Positions 32,153-32,386 of a stretch of 32,386 bases of DNA are shown here, piece after piece. Origin of the DNA: Gammaproteobacteria bacterium. GTDB taxonomy: Bacteria > Pseudomonadota > Gammaproteobacteria > Arenicellales > JAOTYS01. Below the pieces are notes generated by a model, which was given only the letters and a program-made list of their open reading frames with translations, was not told the origin of the DNA and did no database searches. The number at the start of each line of letters is the position of its first letter. The stretch's first letter is position 1. The stretch covers positions 1-32,386 of the forward strand of contig JAOTYS010000006.1 of NCBI GenBank assembly GCA_029861795.1, written 5' to 3'. The position numbers and the translations under genes are program-made.

Positions 32153-32386
32153 ATGCACAAAGTGATATTGGTAGACGACGAGGAAAACGTCCTCAAAGCC
32201 TTGAAACGGGCGCTGGCAACCGAACCGTATGATATCGAAATCTATACTAATGGTGTGGATGTGCTGGAACGCGCCAAGACGACTGCCGTTGATCTGGTGT
32301 TGTCAGACTACCGCATGCCAGCCATGGATGGCGTGGCTTTGCTGACCGAATTAAAAAAACTGCAACCCGACACGATGCGACTGATT
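32153..32386 (+). CDS. Response regulator, REC domain (truncated by window end)
   Basis: The first 78 codons of a response regulator: VILVDDEENVLKALKRAL, with acidic pair Asp8-Asp9 and phospho-acceptor Asp52 in LVLSDYRMPAMDG. A strong AGGAG precedes ATG 32153. It resembles the REC of the 29061 gene, so the two may be duplicates of an RpfG/HupR-type receiver. The output domain lies outside the window and cannot be called. Confidence 0.93.
   Translation, partial: MHKVILVDDEENVLKALKRALATEPYDIEIYTNGVDVLERAKTTAVDLVLSDYRMPAMDGVALLTELKKLQPDTMRLI

Overview
The window looks like chromosomal DNA from a gammaproteobacterium of moderate GC content. The evidence is a divergent tesA/ybbA pair, a ubiquinone-pathway Coq7, a class III alcohol dehydrogenase, and the L13-S9 ribosomal pair followed by a tRNA-Gln. 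I cannot place it more closely. A striking trait is the number of gene remnants between intact genes: an NDH-2 NADH dehydrogenase with frameshifts, a TPR fragment, an integrase tail, a broken cyclase, an IS3-type transposase, a clipped DoxX-like gene and a probable lipoprotein. The genome seems to be losing or reshuffling accessory genes.

Layout. 1-3623: tesA (partial, minus) diverging from an ABC transporter (ybbA ATPase and ybbP-type permease). 3714-5568: glutathione-dependent formaldehyde dehydrogenase, then an exported intradiol-type dioxygenase. 5595-6004: NDH-2 pseudogene, followed by two related palindromes and a methyltransferase. 7501-11416: ATP-type PEP carboxykinase, a small membrane-anchored unknown, and an MFS permease. 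11698-14182: coq7 and a GlcF-like iron-sulfur protein on the minus strand, with a thioredoxin-fold [2Fe-2S] ferredoxin diverging. 14448-15706: a candidate small RNA unit with its own promoter and terminator, then rplM, rpsI and tRNA-Gln(CTG).

15707-18611 resembles a decayed island behind the tRNA: integrase C-terminus, cyclase fragment, an intact 454-aa envelope protein with an SH3/LSm-like tail, and an IS3-family remnant. 18734-23250: DoxX-like stub coupled to a TVP38/TMEM64 protein, a membrane adenylate/guanylate cyclase and SHOCT protein on the minus strand, a glutathionyl-hydroquinone reductase, and a truncated minus-strand lipoprotein-like remnant.

23460-32386 is a signalling block, all on the plus strand. 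It starts with a 1675-aa CheB-CheR-coiled coil-multi-PAS-GGDEF-EAL protein, followed by a REC protein, a REC-GGDEF diguanylate cyclase, a GAF histidine kinase and another REC protein that runs off the end. Adaptation-type chemistry (methylesterase plus methyltransferase), c-di-GMP synthesis and hydrolysis, and two-component phosphotransfer are combined here. This is the most distinctive part of the window, and a base-composition shift inside the large gene suggests it was assembled by fusion.
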